A stretch of 64,000 nucleotides of DNA from Anthropogastromicrobium sp963626545 (GTDB taxonomy: Bacteria > Bacillota > Clostridia > Lachnospirales > Lachnospiraceae), in the NCBI GenBank assembly GCA_963626545.1, contig CAVFYJ010000003.1, positions 15,661 through 79,660 on the forward strand, in the 5' to 3' direction. Both the position numbers and the translations under genes were made by a program. Positions 51,198-60,655 of the stretch are shown piece by piece. The notes beneath the pieces were generated by a model, which was not told the origin of the DNA, did no database searches, and was given only the letters and a program-made list of their open reading frames with translations. Every line of letters begins with the position of its first letter. The stretch's first letter is position 1.

Positions 51198-52280
51198 ATG
51201 ATTTCAAACCAGATTTTGCAAAGTACAATTGAAGGACTGAAAAATATCGCGCGAATTGATTTGTGTGTATGCGATACCGATGGAAACATGCTGGCATCTA
51301 CGTTTGGTGATCCGGAGATTACCACGGATACCATCGTGAATTTTACACTGTCACCGGCAGACAGCCAGGTGGTTGCCGGATTCCAGTTCTTTAAGGTATT
51401 TGATGAACACCAGCTGGAATATGTAATGCTGGCAAAAGGCAGCAGTGACGATGTCTACATGGTAGGAAAGATTGCAGCGTTTCAGGTACAGAACCTGTTA
51501 GTTGCATACAAGGAGCGTTTTGACAAGGATAACTTCGTTAAGAACCTGCTTCTTGATAACCTGTTGTTGGTAGATATTTACAATCGTGCAAAGAAGCTTC
51601 ATATTGAAGTATCGGCAAAGCGCGTTGTCTATGTAATTGAGACAAAGAATGAGAAGGATGTCAACGCACTCGAGACGGTACGCAGTCTGTTTACCGGCAG
51701 AGTGAAGGATTTTATCACCGCAGTTGATGAGAAGAACATCATCGTAGTACGTGAGGTAAAGCAGGGTGAGACTGCTGAGGACCTTGAGAAGACTGCACAG
51801 GTGATGGTAGACATGCTTAACACCGAGGCGATGAGCCAGGTACATGTTGCATATGGAACCGTTGTAAACGAGCTTAAGGAAGTATCCAGATCCTACAAAG
51901 AGGCGAAGATGGCACTCGATGTCGGAAAGATTTTCTTCAGCAACAAGAATGTTGTTGCATACTCCAAGCTGGGTATTGGCCGTCTGATTTATCAGCTTCC
52001 GATCCCGCTGTGCCGTATGTTTATTAAGGAAATCTTCGATGGCAAGTCTCCGGACGAGTTTGACGATGAGACCCTTATAACAATCAACAAGTTCTTTGAG
52101 AACAGCCTGAATGTATCTGAGACATCCAGACAGCTGTATATCCATAGAAATACACTTGTATACCGTCTGGACAAGCTTCAGAAGAGCACTGGACTGGATC
52201 TGCGTGTGTTTGAGGATGCGATCACCTTCAAGATTGCCCTCATGGTTGTTAAGTATATGAATTATATGGAGAAAAACTAA
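51198..52280 (+). CDS. CdaR/PucR-family transcriptional regulator
   Basis: This 360-residue protein has an N-terminal sensor-like region (IDLCVCDTDGNMLASTFGD, about residues 19-37), a middle GGDEF-like domain of the CdaR type (about 140-250) and a C-terminal PucR helix-turn-helix (NVSETSRQLYIHRNTLVYRL, about 315-334). CdaR-type regulators often control sugar or sugar-acid use. It follows msmX in the same direction after a terminator, so a link with carbohydrate uptake is possible but not shown. The start follows GAGGAAAG. Confidence 0.9.
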   Translation: MISNQILQSTIEGLKNIARIDLCVCDTDGNMLASTFGDPEITTDTIVNFTLSPADSQVVAGFQFFKVFDEHQLEYVMLAKGSSDDVYMVGKIAAFQVQNLLVAYKERFDKDNFVKNLLLDNLLLVDIYNRAKKLHIEVSAKRVVYVIETKNEKDVNALETVRSLFTGRVKDFITAVDEKNIIVVREVKQGETAEDLEKTAQVMVDMLNTEAMSQVHVAYGTVVNELKEVSRSYKEAKMALDVGKIFFSNKNVVAYSKLGIGRLIYQLPIPLCRMFIKEIFDGKSPDEFDDETLITINKFFENSLNVSETSRQLYIHRNTLVYRLDKLQKSTGLDLRVFEDAITFKIALMVVKYMNYMEKN

Positions 52281-52300
52281 GGATCCAAGGTAGGGAACGA

Positions 52301-52335
52301 GGGGGAAACGGACGAAAGGGGTCTGTTTCCCCCTT
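52301..52335 (+). terminator. terminator of the CdaR-like gene
   Basis: GGGGGAAACGGAC pairs with GTCTGTTTCCCCC with one wobble, followed by TTCTT. Confidence 0.85.
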
Positions 52336-52427
52336 CTTGGCTTTGCATACAAAAGTATGGATCGATCAAATTTGGTTATGCTGAGAGTAATGATAAATCT
52401 GATTGGTCAGAAGAAAGGCGGATGCTA

Positions 52428-53882
52428 GTGGAAGAAAAAGACAAAAAGAACGAACAGCTGGAGCAAACAGATGAACAGCTGAACGTGGAAAATGGTCAGT
52501 TAGAGGATAACGAAGAAGAAAAGGAAAACGTAGAGGAAAAAAAGTTAGAAGACAACTTTGCTGAATTGTTAAATACAAATTTGGAAGAAGATGGCAAGAC
52601 AAGGCCGAGAAGAAAACGAAGTGGCTTTACAGCAGGCGTGGCAGTCGGAGCAGCGGTGGCAATCCTTGGCTGTTCAATTGCAGGCGTCTATGTGAATGCG
52701 CGATCCCGCTATGGGACACTTCACACGGCCTATGCAGCGAATGGGACAGTGGAGACTTCAGCAACGGACCTAGAGGCAGAAAGCAAAGAAGCCATAAACG
52801 ATGAACTTACAAGCAAGCTGAAGTTTCTTGAGCAGTGTGTTGATTCGTATTTTCTGTTTGACACACCGGATGCACAGAGCTATCAGGACGAGCTTTATAA
52901 AGGCTTTATGAATGCACTCGATGATCCATATTCCTGTTATTACACCGCAGATGAGTATAAGTCCATGATGGAGTCCACAAGTGGCAGCTACGAGGGCATC
53001 GGTGTTGTTGTTTCTCAGAATGTTCAGACAAAGGTCATCACTGTAGTGCGTCCATTTGAGGGCTGCCCGGGTGCTGAGGCTGGTATGCTGCCAGGCGATA
53101 TTCTTGTTGAAGTAGCAGGAAACGATGTCAGCGATACCGATGTCAGCACCGTTGTCTCTTGGATTAAGGGAGAAGGCGGCACAACTGTTGATATTCGTGT
53201 ATACCGTGAGTCAGAAAATGAATATTATGATTTTACTGTCGAGAGAAGAAAGATCGAGGTGCCGACAGTCGCTTATGAGATGCTGGACGATAGCATCGGT
53301 TATGTTCAGGTTACGGAGTTTGATGAGGTTACATCCGACCAGTTTATTGCGGCAGTGGACGATTTGAAGGCACAGGGCATGGAAGGAATGGTTGTGGATA
53401 TCCGCGACAATCCGGGCGGACTCTTAAGTTGCGTTGTCGAGATGCTTGACTATATGCTGCCGGAAGGTACTCTTGTTTATACTGAGGATAAGAATGGCGA
53501 GGGCGAGACCTACACCTCTGACGCAGAGCACTATTTTGATCTGCCGCTTGCGGTACTTGTCAATGGAAACAGTGCGTCTGCATCCGAGATTTTCTCTGGT
53601 GCCATTCAGGATTATGGCGCTGGCACGATCGTGGGCACACAGACCTTCGGAAAGGGAATTGTGCAGAGCATCCTTCCATTTAACGATGGAAGCGCGATCA
53701 AGATTACGGTGTCTCGCTACTTTACACCGAATGGTGTCTGCATCCACGGTACGGGTATCACACCGGATGTCGAGGTAGAGTTAGACGACGACCTTAAGAC
53801 AAAGCTGACCATCGAGAAGGATGAGGATAACCAGCTGCAGACGGCGATCGAGAATGTGAAGGAGCAGATTGCGGGGGAGTGA
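52428..53882 (+). CDS. C-terminal processing peptidase (S41 family)
   Basis: This 484-residue membrane-anchored serine protease has a charged cytoplasmic N-terminus of about 65 residues, a single hydrophobic segment (about 66-88), a linker, a PDZ domain (about 190-275, SYEGIGVVV and PGAEAGMLPGDILVEV) and the S41 protease domain. The nucleophile Ser lies in NSASASEIFSGA and the Lys in TFGKGIVQS. The start is GTG 52428, six bases after AGGCGG; the ATG at 52422 abuts that site. It acts outside the membrane on C-terminal tails of exported proteins. Targets are unknown. Confidence 0.95.
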   Translation: MEEKDKKNEQLEQTDEQLNVENGQLEDNEEEKENVEEKKLEDNFAELLNTNLEEDGKTRPRRKRSGFTAGVAVGAAVAILGCSIAGVYVNARSRYGTLHTAYAANGTVETSATDLEAESKEAINDELTSKLKFLEQCVDSYFLFDTPDAQSYQDELYKGFMNALDDPYSCYYTADEYKSMMESTSGSYEGIGVVVSQNVQTKVITVVRPFEGCPGAEAGMLPGDILVEVAGNDVSDTDVSTVVSWIKGEGGTTVDIRVYRESENEYYDFTVERRKIEVPTVAYEMLDDSIGYVQVTEFDEVTSDQFIAAVDDLKAQGMEGMVVDIRDNPGGLLSCVVEMLDYMLPEGTLVYTEDKNGEGETYTSDAEHYFDLPLAVLVNGNSASASEIFSGAIQDYGAGTIVGTQTFGKGIVQSILPFNDGSAIKITVSRYFTPNGVCIHGTGITPDVEVELDDDLKTKLTIEKDEDNQLQTAIENVKEQIAGE

Positions 53883-53887
53883 GTGTA

Positions 53888-53917
53888 CCACGGAGGTTCT
53901 AAGAAGGGCACCTCGGC
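53888..53917 (+). repeat. dispersed repeat, diverged copy
   Basis: The segment from CCACGGAGG to GAAGGGCACCTCGG aligns with CCCGGAAG to GAAGGGCACTTTGG at 31988. It lies six bases after the CtpA-like stop codon. Confidence 0.5.
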
Positions 53918-54027
53918 GGCTCATTTACGTTATGTGAGCAGAGGTGTGTAAGAAGTCCGTAAGAAAAATGTTATGGTTTTTTTTACGAAAATGAGGTACA
54001 ATCATTTTCGATACAATAAAATAATAC

Positions 54028-54045
54028 GCCGGGAAAGGTCCCGGC
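54028..54045 (+). repeat. small GC-rich hairpin in the deacetylase gene leader
   Basis: GCCGGGA and TCCCGGC pair around AAGG, 13 bases before the start codon and overlapping the approach to the GGAGA ribosome binding site. The rest of 53918-54058 holds TACAAT-like -10 candidates and no gene. Confidence 0.6.
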
Positions 54046-54058
54046 AGATTGGAGAAAC

Positions 54059-55804
54059 ATGAGTCAGAATAAGACAGGAAAAAACAAGCGAAAAAAGAAA
54101 AAAGGCACAGGCCTGATTGTGGTATGTGTGACGCTGCTGATCCTTCTGCTGGCTGTCCTGGGTGTCTTGATTTGGCAGATCATCCGTGTAGGAAACGGAG
54201 AAACGGTCGGATTTGGCGGAAAAACAGGCGGCAATACGCAGACCGTATCACAGACTGTTCCAGCAACACAGGGAGCCGCGCAGACAAGTGCAGCAGATGA
54301 TAGCGAAGCTCAGACAGAGGCACAGACCGAGAGTGCAGCAGAGTCTGACGCCGCGACTGGTCAGGCACAGGCAGCAGGACAGGCACTTATGATGGAGCCG
54401 CAGACCTATGAGACGGACGAAAATGGCAATATGATCATTCCAGCGCGTCAGGCAGGTTCTATGGAAACGGAGCCAGCATGGGAGTATGTTTTAGAGAAGA
54501 CAGGCGATACCGTTCTTGATGATGCCAATTATTTGGCAGCAATGTATGATTATGATGGTGCAATTGCAAAGATTCAGTCTGTATCTGGTTATGAAAGCAA
54601 TGAGGCATACACCGAAGCAATTGCTGATTATGAGCAGAGAAAGAGTGAGGCTGTTGCTTACTCAGACAACAGCACCATTCCTCATATTTTCTTCCATACA
54701 CTTGTTGTGGATACCAGCAGAGCATTTGATGACAACATCGCCATCAGCAAGCAGGATGGTATGAATAAGGTTAAGGATTATAATTATGTTATGACCACCG
54801 TTGATGAGTTCTGCCGTATCCTTGAGGAGATGTATAGCAGAGGCTATGTGCTTGTCAGCATTTACGATGTGGCTTCTTATGAGACACAGGCAGATGGCAC
54901 ACAGGTAATGAAGCATCAGCCGATTTATCTGCCAGAGGGTAAGAAGCCGTTCGTGCTGTCTGTTGATGATGTCAGCTACTATGAGTACATGGAGGGCCAT
55001 GGCTTTGCCAGCAAGCTTGTTGTCGGTGAGGATGGAACACCGACAAGTGAGTACACCAATCCAGATGGCAGTGTAACCTATGGTTCTTTTGATGTCGTTC
55101 CGATTCTGGATGATTTCGTTGAGACGCATCCAGACTTTTCCTATCGTGGAGCAAAGGGTATTATTGCACTGACCGGATATGAAGGTATTTTTGGTTATCG
55201 TACCAGCGATTTCTGGTACAACAGCAACTGTGATTATTTCGATCAGTATTTCTCATGGAATCTGGAGAATAACACAAAGAAGAAGCAGACCATGTATTAT
55301 GACAATCCAAACATCGAGCAGGATAAGGAAAGCGCAAAGCAGGTTGCTCAGGCTTGCCGCGACGATGGATGGTTGTTTGCAAGTCATACCTGGGGGCATA
55401 ATAAGGTCGGCGATTCTGGTTCTTATGAGCGTTTCGAGTCGGATGCGCGTCTGTGGGATCGCGAGGTAAAGCCGCTTCTTGGTGATGTAGATATCATCAT
55501 TTATCCGCAGGGCGAGGATCTCTATGAGGGTTCCTGGAGAGGCTACGATCCAGAAAATCAAAAATATCAGCTGTTAAAAGAGTTAGGCTTTAGCTACTTC
55601 TGCAGCGTTGACTCGAATCTTGGATGGACTCAGCTTGGAAGCGAATATTTCCGTATGGGTCGTGCAAATGTGGATGGACAGCGTATGTGGGAGGCAATCA
55701 GCTCCTATGTGGATCCATCGTCTGGTGCAGTAGACCGCTTATCGACACTGATTGATTCCAGACTGGTGTTTGACTGGTCCAGACCAACACCGGTAGAGAA
55801 GTAA
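54059..55804 (+). CDS. membrane-anchored polysaccharide deacetylase-like protein
   Basis: This 581-residue protein has a basic cytoplasmic start (KNKRKKKKG), one hydrophobic segment (about 20-42) and a linker of about 70 residues rich in Ala, Gln, Thr and Glu, so the enzyme part is held outside the cell. The catalytic region (about 200-540) resembles NodB deacetylases: IPHIFFHTLVVD, KPFVLSVDDVSYYEY with the Asp-Asp motif, and FASHTWGHN with the His-x-x-x-His metal motif. Family members remove acetyl groups from peptidoglycan or other glycans. The target here is not known. The start follows GGAGA. Confidence 0.88.
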   Translation: MSQNKTGKNKRKKKKGTGLIVVCVTLLILLLAVLGVLIWQIIRVGNGETVGFGGKTGGNTQTVSQTVPATQGAAQTSAADDSEAQTEAQTESAAESDAATGQAQAAGQALMMEPQTYETDENGNMIIPARQAGSMETEPAWEYVLEKTGDTVLDDANYLAAMYDYDGAIAKIQSVSGYESNEAYTEAIADYEQRKSEAVAYSDNSTIPHIFFHTLVVDTSRAFDDNIAISKQDGMNKVKDYNYVMTTVDEFCRILEEMYSRGYVLVSIYDVASYETQADGTQVMKHQPIYLPEGKKPFVLSVDDVSYYEYMEGHGFASKLVVGEDGTPTSEYTNPDGSVTYGSFDVVPILDDFVETHPDFSYRGAKGIIALTGYEGIFGYRTSDFWYNSNCDYFDQYFSWNLENNTKKKQTMYYDNPNIEQDKESAKQVAQACRDDGWLFASHTWGHNKVGDSGSYERFESDARLWDREVKPLLGDVDIIIYPQGEDLYEGSWRGYDPENQKYQLLKELGFSYFCSVDSNLGWTQLGSEYFRMGRANVDGQRMWEAISSYVDPSSGAVDRLSTLIDSRLVFDWSRPTPVEK

Positions 55805-55885
55805 AGTATTCAAGCAACAAAAACAGCGAACTACAAGTCTGGCAGATAACGACACAGAGACAAAGACAGAAAGGCAGGCAAAAAA

Positions 55886-56978
55886 ATGGTATTTGAAGAA
55901 AGAGCACAGAAGGTTTTGGCATCAATGAAGGAAAATGGCATGGATCAACTGATTGTAAGCGATCCAGCCTCCATCAATTATCTGATGGGAAGACTGATGA
56001 ATCCGGGCGAGCGTCTGATGGTTCTCGTATTTAATGCAGCCACAGGAAAGGTTGAGCTTGTAATCAGCAAGCTTTACCCACAGGGAGACAATCCGATATG
56101 GCCGGTCACCTATGTGGACGATGTAGATGATTGTGTAGCAATTCTCTCAGAGAGAATCGCACAGACTGGTGTGATTGGCATTGATAAAAACTGGGCAGCA
56201 AAGTTTTTGCTTCGCCTGATGGAGCTTCGCCCAAATCTGACCTACAAGAATGGTTCTTATATCATCGATAAGATTCGCCAGATCAAGACAAAGGAAGAGC
56301 AGGAGTTTATGATCGAAGCTTCCAGACTAAACGATCTGGCAGTTGAGCGCCTGATCAAAGAAGTCAACAAAGGCTATACCGAAAAAGAGCTTGCCGACAA
56401 GCTGCTTGACATTTACCATGATCTTGGCTCCGAAGGATTCTCTTTCTATCCGATCTGCTGCTATGGCGCAAACGCTGCCGATCCGCATCACAGCAATGAC
56501 GATTCCACTGGAAAGGCTGGCGATAGCGTAATTCTTGATATCGGTTGTCTGTGGAACGGCTACTGCTCCGATATGACCAGAACCGTATTTTTAGGTTCTG
56601 CAAGTGAGGAGCAGAAGAAGGTTTACAACATTGTAAAGACAGCCAACGAGCGTGCAANNNNNNNNNNCTGTAAAGCCGGGTGTGCGTTTCTGTGATGTCG
56701 ATGCCGCAGCAAGAGACTACATAACTGAGCAGGGATACGGCCCATACTTTGTACATCGTACCGGACATAACATTGGTCAGGAAGTACATGAGGCAGGCGA
56801 TGTCTCTTCAGCAAATACCGATGTATTAAAGCCAGGCATGACCTTCTCCATCGAGCCAGGTATTTACCTCACTGGAAACTTTGGTGTGCGTGTCGAGGAT
56901 CTCGTTCTCGTAACAGAGGACGGATGCAAGGTACTGAATCATTTTACGAAAGATCTGATTGTAGTACCGGAGAAGTAA
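55886..56978 (+). CDS. M24-family aminopeptidase (Xaa-Pro type), interrupted by assembly gap
   Basis: This is one gene of about 360 codons broken by ten N at 56658-56667. The frame before the gap and the frame after it differ by one, which the arbitrary gap length explains. The N-terminal creatinase-like domain (residues 1-130) is followed by the pita-bread fold. Metal ligands are visible: DIGCLWNGYCSDMTRTVF (two Asp), HRTGHNIGQEVHE (His), FSIEPGIYL (Glu) and VRVEDLVLV (Glu). It removes N-terminal residues ahead of proline in the cytoplasm. The true gap must be a multiple of three, perhaps six bases. Confidence 0.9.
56658..56667. other. assembly gap (10 N)
   Basis: Ten undetermined bases mark a contig join of unknown true length. 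It falls in the M24 peptidase gene between a conserved ANERA segment and VKPGVRF. Confidence 0.98.
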
Positions 56979-56996
56979 AGTTTATAGTAGCATTGA

Positions 56997-57052
56997 CGCG
57001 TTTTGCAGCAACGCACGGAACGTGCAGTTTTGCGAATGGGCCTCCCGTGAAC
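56997..57052 (+). repeat. 56-bp dispersed repeat, copy A
   Basis: It starts CGCGTTTTGCAGC and ends CTCCCGTGAAC, and matches the minus strand of 31431-31486 at about 48 of 56 positions. It occupies nearly all the space between the convergent M24 and pseudouridine synthase genes. Confidence 0.75.
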
Positions 57053-57053
57053 T

Positions 57054-57953
57054 TCATGCCTTACTTACTGGCTCTAGCACACGCTGCATATCCTCCGGCA
57101 GAGGAGCCTCAAAGCATAGCGGCTTTTGCGTAATCGGATGTGGGAAGGAAAGACGGCACGAGTGAAGTGCCTGACGTGTGATAAATTCCATATCTGGGTT
57201 GTACAGATAGTCGCCGACGAGCGGAAAGCCCAAATATTTCATATGAATTCGTATCTGATGGGTACGGCCAGTCTCAAGCTGTAACGAGACAAGGCTGTGC
57301 CCATTTTTTGTTTCTAAGGTTTTATAATGCGTTACGGCGCGTTCTCCATGCTCGAAGTCCACGCATCGCTCTATGATTGAGCCGGGTTTTCTGGATAATG
57401 GTGCTGTAATGGTGCCAGATGGCGGCGCGACGACTCCGCGTACAATCGCCAGATACTCACGTGTGATCGCGTGGCGCACAGCCATATCCGAAAGGATGGC
57501 AGAGGATAACATATTTTTTGCAATAACGGTCAGACCGGAAGTATCGCGGTCTAAACGGTTTGTGCAGCGGAAAATAAAATTGCCACTGTCACGATAATAC
57601 CAGGCGAGTGCATTTGCCAGGGAATTATAATAATTGTCCATTGACGGATGAATCGGCATTCCAGCTGGTTTATTGGCAACCAGAATATCCTCGTCCTCGT
57701 AGACAATGGAGAGCGGAAGTTCCACAGGCGGCACATGATAAGAGGAATGCTCCTCAACGATATGTACTGTCAGAACATCCCCTTCATGAAGAGGCGTATT
57801 CGTGCGGCTTGGAACACCGTTAATCAAAAGATGTTCCATATCTTTGCGAAGCCGCGTCATCAGATGAGAGGAAAAGCCTCTGCGCGATAGAAATTGATCT
57901 GCGCGCAGGTTACTTTCTTCATTTGAGACGGTATAAGTAAGTGTTCGATCCAT
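57054..57953 (-). CDS. RluA-family pseudouridine synthase
   Basis: This 299-residue enzyme converts uridine to pseudouridine in rRNA or tRNA. An S4 RNA-binding domain (about residues 15-75, SRRGFSSHLMTRLRKD) precedes the catalytic domain. The catalytic Asp is in NRLDRDTSGL, where most members have HRLD, so His is replaced by Asn. Later motifs GRTHQIRIHMKYLGFPLVGD are canonical. The start at 57953 follows AGAAAGG; a further upstream ATG would add 40 residues without a ribosome binding site. The exact RNA target cannot be told from sequence. Confidence 0.93.
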   Translation of the reverse strand: MDRTLTYTVSNEESNLRADQFLSRRGFSSHLMTRLRKDMEHLLINGVPSRTNTPLHEGDVLTVHIVEEHSSYHVPPVELPLSIVYEDEDILVANKPAGMPIHPSMDNYYNSLANALAWYYRDSGNFIFRCTNRLDRDTSGLTVIAKNMLSSAILSDMAVRHAITREYLAIVRGVVAPPSGTITAPLSRKPGSIIERCVDFEHGERAVTHYKTLETKNGHSLVSLQLETGRTHQIRIHMKYLGFPLVGDYLYNPDMEFITRQALHSCRLSFPHPITQKPLCFEAPLPEDMQRVLEPVSKA

Positions 57954-58051
57954 AAAATACCTTTCTTGTATATCTGTCGTTATTATTTGTGCTAGGAAAA
58001 TTTTAATCATCTTTTGCAAACAATAACACGATTCGGATTCCAGTATAAAAA

Positions 58052-59008
58052 TTATTCCTTTGTAGGTGGCCATGGAAGCTGTGCAAGTACAATTGCTAGA
58101 AAAACAATGCCACAGCCAGTAAGCTCACGCACGGATAATGTCTGACCAAGAATCAGCCAACCTGCAAGTACAGAGATTGAAGATTCCAGACTCAAAATTA
58201 ATGAGGCAATGGTCGGATTCATTTCCTTCTGGCCGATGATTTGAAGTGTGTAACCTACGCCACAGGAGAGGATACCTGCGTACAGAATCGGTGCCCATGC
58301 TGCCAAAATCGAAGAAAGGGACGGTTGTTCAAAGAGAAATGCTGGAATCAGGCAGCAAATAGCGCAGACAAAGAACTGAATACAGGAGAGTGCAACGCCA
58401 TTGCAGCGCGGGGAAAAGTAGTCGATAACTAAGATATGAACAGCAAAGAGGAAAGAGCCAGCGATCAAAAGAAGATCACCCTTTCCGATCGAGCCAAAGC
58501 CATCCGGTACGCTTAATAGGTACAGACCACTCAAAGCCAATGCCACACTTACCCATACAAGTGGACTGCAGCGCTTCTTTAAGAAAATGCCAAGAATTGG
58601 CACTAGTACGATGTAAATCGCTGTCAAAAAACCAGCCTTTCCGACACTTGTGTACAGGATACCGATTTGCTGAAGAGATGAGGCTGCCGCCAGGATGATA
58701 CCACAACAGATACCGCCGATAATCAGCGTTTTTTGATCAGATGAAGAATCCTTCGATACTATTTGGCCTGCTTGATCCGATGGATTTACAGAAACTGTCG
58801 TGATAGATGATGCTTCGGATTGTCTGGAACGATTTTGAAATAGAAAGATGCATGGAAGCAGAAAAAGTGCGCCGATTGCGGAGCGCACACCGTTAAACGT
58901 AAACGGTTTTACATAGTTCATTCCAACGCTCTGTGCAACGAAGGCGAAGCCCCAGATCGTTGCGGTCAGAAGAAGTAGAAATGAGTTTTTTAGTTGCGTG
59001 CGTTTCAT
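58052..59008 (-). CDS. EamA/DMT-family transporter
   Basis: This 318-residue membrane protein has ten hydrophobic segments in two EamA repeats (LLLLTATIWGFAFVAQSVGM at the start of the first, GDLLLIAGSFLFAVHILVID in the second). A polar insertion of about 35 residues rich in Ser and Asp (about 75-110) lies after the second segment and is unusual. The substrate is unknown; relatives export amino acids or metabolites. The start at 59008 has GAAAGGAC at a rather long distance of about 12 bases. An upstream ATG at 59098 lies in the promoter region of the divergent gene. Confidence 0.9.
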   Translation of the reverse strand: MKRTQLKNSFLLLLTATIWGFAFVAQSVGMNYVKPFTFNGVRSAIGALFLLPCIFLFQNRSRQSEASSITTVSVNPSDQAGQIVSKDSSSDQKTLIIGGICCGIILAAASSLQQIGILYTSVGKAGFLTAIYIVLVPILGIFLKKRCSPLVWVSVALALSGLYLLSVPDGFGSIGKGDLLLIAGSFLFAVHILVIDYFSPRCNGVALSCIQFFVCAICCLIPAFLFEQPSLSSILAAWAPILYAGILSCGVGYTLQIIGQKEMNPTIASLILSLESSISVLAGWLILGQTLSVRELTGCGIVFLAIVLAQLPWPPTKE

Positions 59009-59069
59009 GAGTGAAAATAAGTCCTTTCGTAAGAATAAGCCCTTTTGCAAAATAAGAGTGTAATTGTAT

Positions 59070-59098
59070 TTGCCAACAATCGCTTTCCATGGTATCAT
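59070..59098 (+). promoter_or_regulatory. promoter of the GH43 gene
   Basis: TTGCCA (59070-59075), 17 bases and TATCAT (59093-59098). The leader is about 113 bases. Confidence 0.7.
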
Positions 59099-59217
59099 AT
59101 TTTCTAGTTGGGGTCAAAGTGTTTCGTATTACTGTTCATGAAACAGGTGGTTTTGTGAACGAACGTCTCGTGGACAGAAACGAACTTATAAACCCCGATA
59201 GGATTGGAGGATTTCAC

Positions 59218-60567
59218 ATGGAATATGTAAAGGAGCCTGCCGGAGCCGTATATCACAGTGGAGCGAAGAATCCATTTCTGCCGCTGAACATTTATATCCC
59301 GGATGGCGAGCCGAAGGTATTTGATGGAAGAGTCTACCTGTATGGCTCAAAGGATGAGTTTGATGGCGAGTATTGCTGTCATAAGTTTCATGTATATTCA
59401 GCACCAGTATCGGATCTGACCGAGTGGATCGATCATGGTCCGGTGCTTGCATCAACCGATGAGTACGTGAGTGAGGGTATTTCAAAGGGCGTACCGTGGT
59501 CAAATGGACTTTTATGGGCACCGGATGTCACAAAGAAGGGCGAGTGGTATTATTTCTATTTTTGCCTTTCGGATGGAACCGAGGGTGTTGCCAAGAGTAA
59601 GAATCCATATGGCCCATTTGAGGATGCCGTACAGATTACAATGGATGGAAAACCAATCGAAGGCATTGATCCATCTGTACTCGAGGACAATGGAAAATAT
59701 TATTACACTTGGGGTCAGGGCCATTGCCATATGGCAGAGTTAAATGACGATATGTGTACATTGCGCCCAGAGACCTACCATGAAGCATTGATCAATAAAG
59801 ATGTTGACGGTCATGGTTTCCATGAAGCTTCCTCGCTTCGTAAGATCGGCGAGCATTACGTTATTGTTTACGCAAGTGAGTTCATCGACGAGGAGCATCG
59901 TAATGGCGGTCATCCGACTAATCTTGACTATGCAGTCAGCAAGTCTGTTGAGGGACCTTATGTTCGAAAGGGTCGTATCATCGACAACACTGGAATTGAT
60001 CCGCAGAGCTGGAACAATCATGGATCTATCGTGAAAATCGAGAATCAGTGGTATGTATTTTATCATGGATCCTCCAATAACACAAAATATGCACGCCGTG
60101 CCCGCGTTGAGCGTATCGAGGTGGATGAGGAGAGAGGAATCATCGAACAGGTAACGATGACCTCACAGGGATTTTCTCATGGACTGGATGCAGAGGCCGA
60201 TATTGAAGCTGGATGGCAGTGTGGTCTGACTGGAGGCGCATATCTTACTCAGAGAGGTGATAAATTCCCATTGGTACATATCACAGACGGATGCAGCGTA
60301 AAGTGGCGCTATGCCGAGCTTGCAGAAGATGGCGAATATGAGATCGAGATTGAAGGAAGTACACTTTCAGGTTGCGGAATCAGCATTCTGGTAAATGGTG
60401 AGGCAGTTGGTGTTGTGAATGCAGAGGATGTTTCTGCACAGCATGTATGGAAGACTTCAATCGGTACGCTTAGAAGCGGACGCTACGAGTTAGAGCTTCA
60501 GTTCTTTGCAGAAAAGGAAGCGGAACTGTTTGAATTAGATCGAATTCGTCTGATTCGAGTTCACTAA
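59218..60567 (+). CDS. glycoside hydrolase family 43-like enzyme
   Basis: This 449-residue enzyme has no signal peptide, so it acts in the cytoplasm. The N-terminal 310 residues look like the five-bladed GH43 propeller: NPFLPLNIYIPDGEPKVFDG, WAPDVTKKGEWYYFYFC, GIDPSVLEDNGKYYYTWG with the pKa-tuning Asp, and HEASSLRKIGEHYVIVYAS with the acid Glu. The C-terminal 120 residues resemble a CBM6-like sandwich. Family members release arabinose or xylose from oligosaccharides. The start at 59218 follows GGAGG. It could handle sugars imported by the CUT1 system, but that is inference. Confidence 0.9.
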   Translation: MEYVKEPAGAVYHSGAKNPFLPLNIYIPDGEPKVFDGRVYLYGSKDEFDGEYCCHKFHVYSAPVSDLTEWIDHGPVLASTDEYVSEGISKGVPWSNGLLWAPDVTKKGEWYYFYFCLSDGTEGVAKSKNPYGPFEDAVQITMDGKPIEGIDPSVLEDNGKYYYTWGQGHCHMAELNDDMCTLRPETYHEALINKDVDGHGFHEASSLRKIGEHYVIVYASEFIDEEHRNGGHPTNLDYAVSKSVEGPYVRKGRIIDNTGIDPQSWNNHGSIVKIENQWYVFYHGSSNNTKYARRARVERIEVDEERGIIEQVTMTSQGFSHGLDAEADIEAGWQCGLTGGAYLTQRGDKFPLVHITDGCSVKWRYAELAEDGEYEIEIEGSTLSGCGISILVNGEAVGVVNAEDVSAQHVWKTSIGTLRSGRYELELQFFAEKEAELFELDRIRLIRVH

Positions 60568-60655
60568 AGGATTGGCAGCCGATAACTTCATGCAATTGAT
60601 CAATAAGTAAGAATAGAAAATGAGTCAAATAGTAACGAGATAGGAGACAAACGAT

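Noticed and set aside
4089..53917. CRISPR array from the short repeats
   Set aside because: Repeats are dispersed over tens of kilobases, not regularly spaced, and no cas genes are present.
56652..56978. Separate small ORF or frameshifted pseudogene after the N run
   Set aside because: It continues the M24 peptidase fold. The frame change comes from the arbitrary ten-N gap.
59089..59217. N-terminal extension of the GH43 enzyme
   Set aside because: It starts inside the promoter -10 region and lacks a ribosome binding site. ATG 59218 follows GGAGG.
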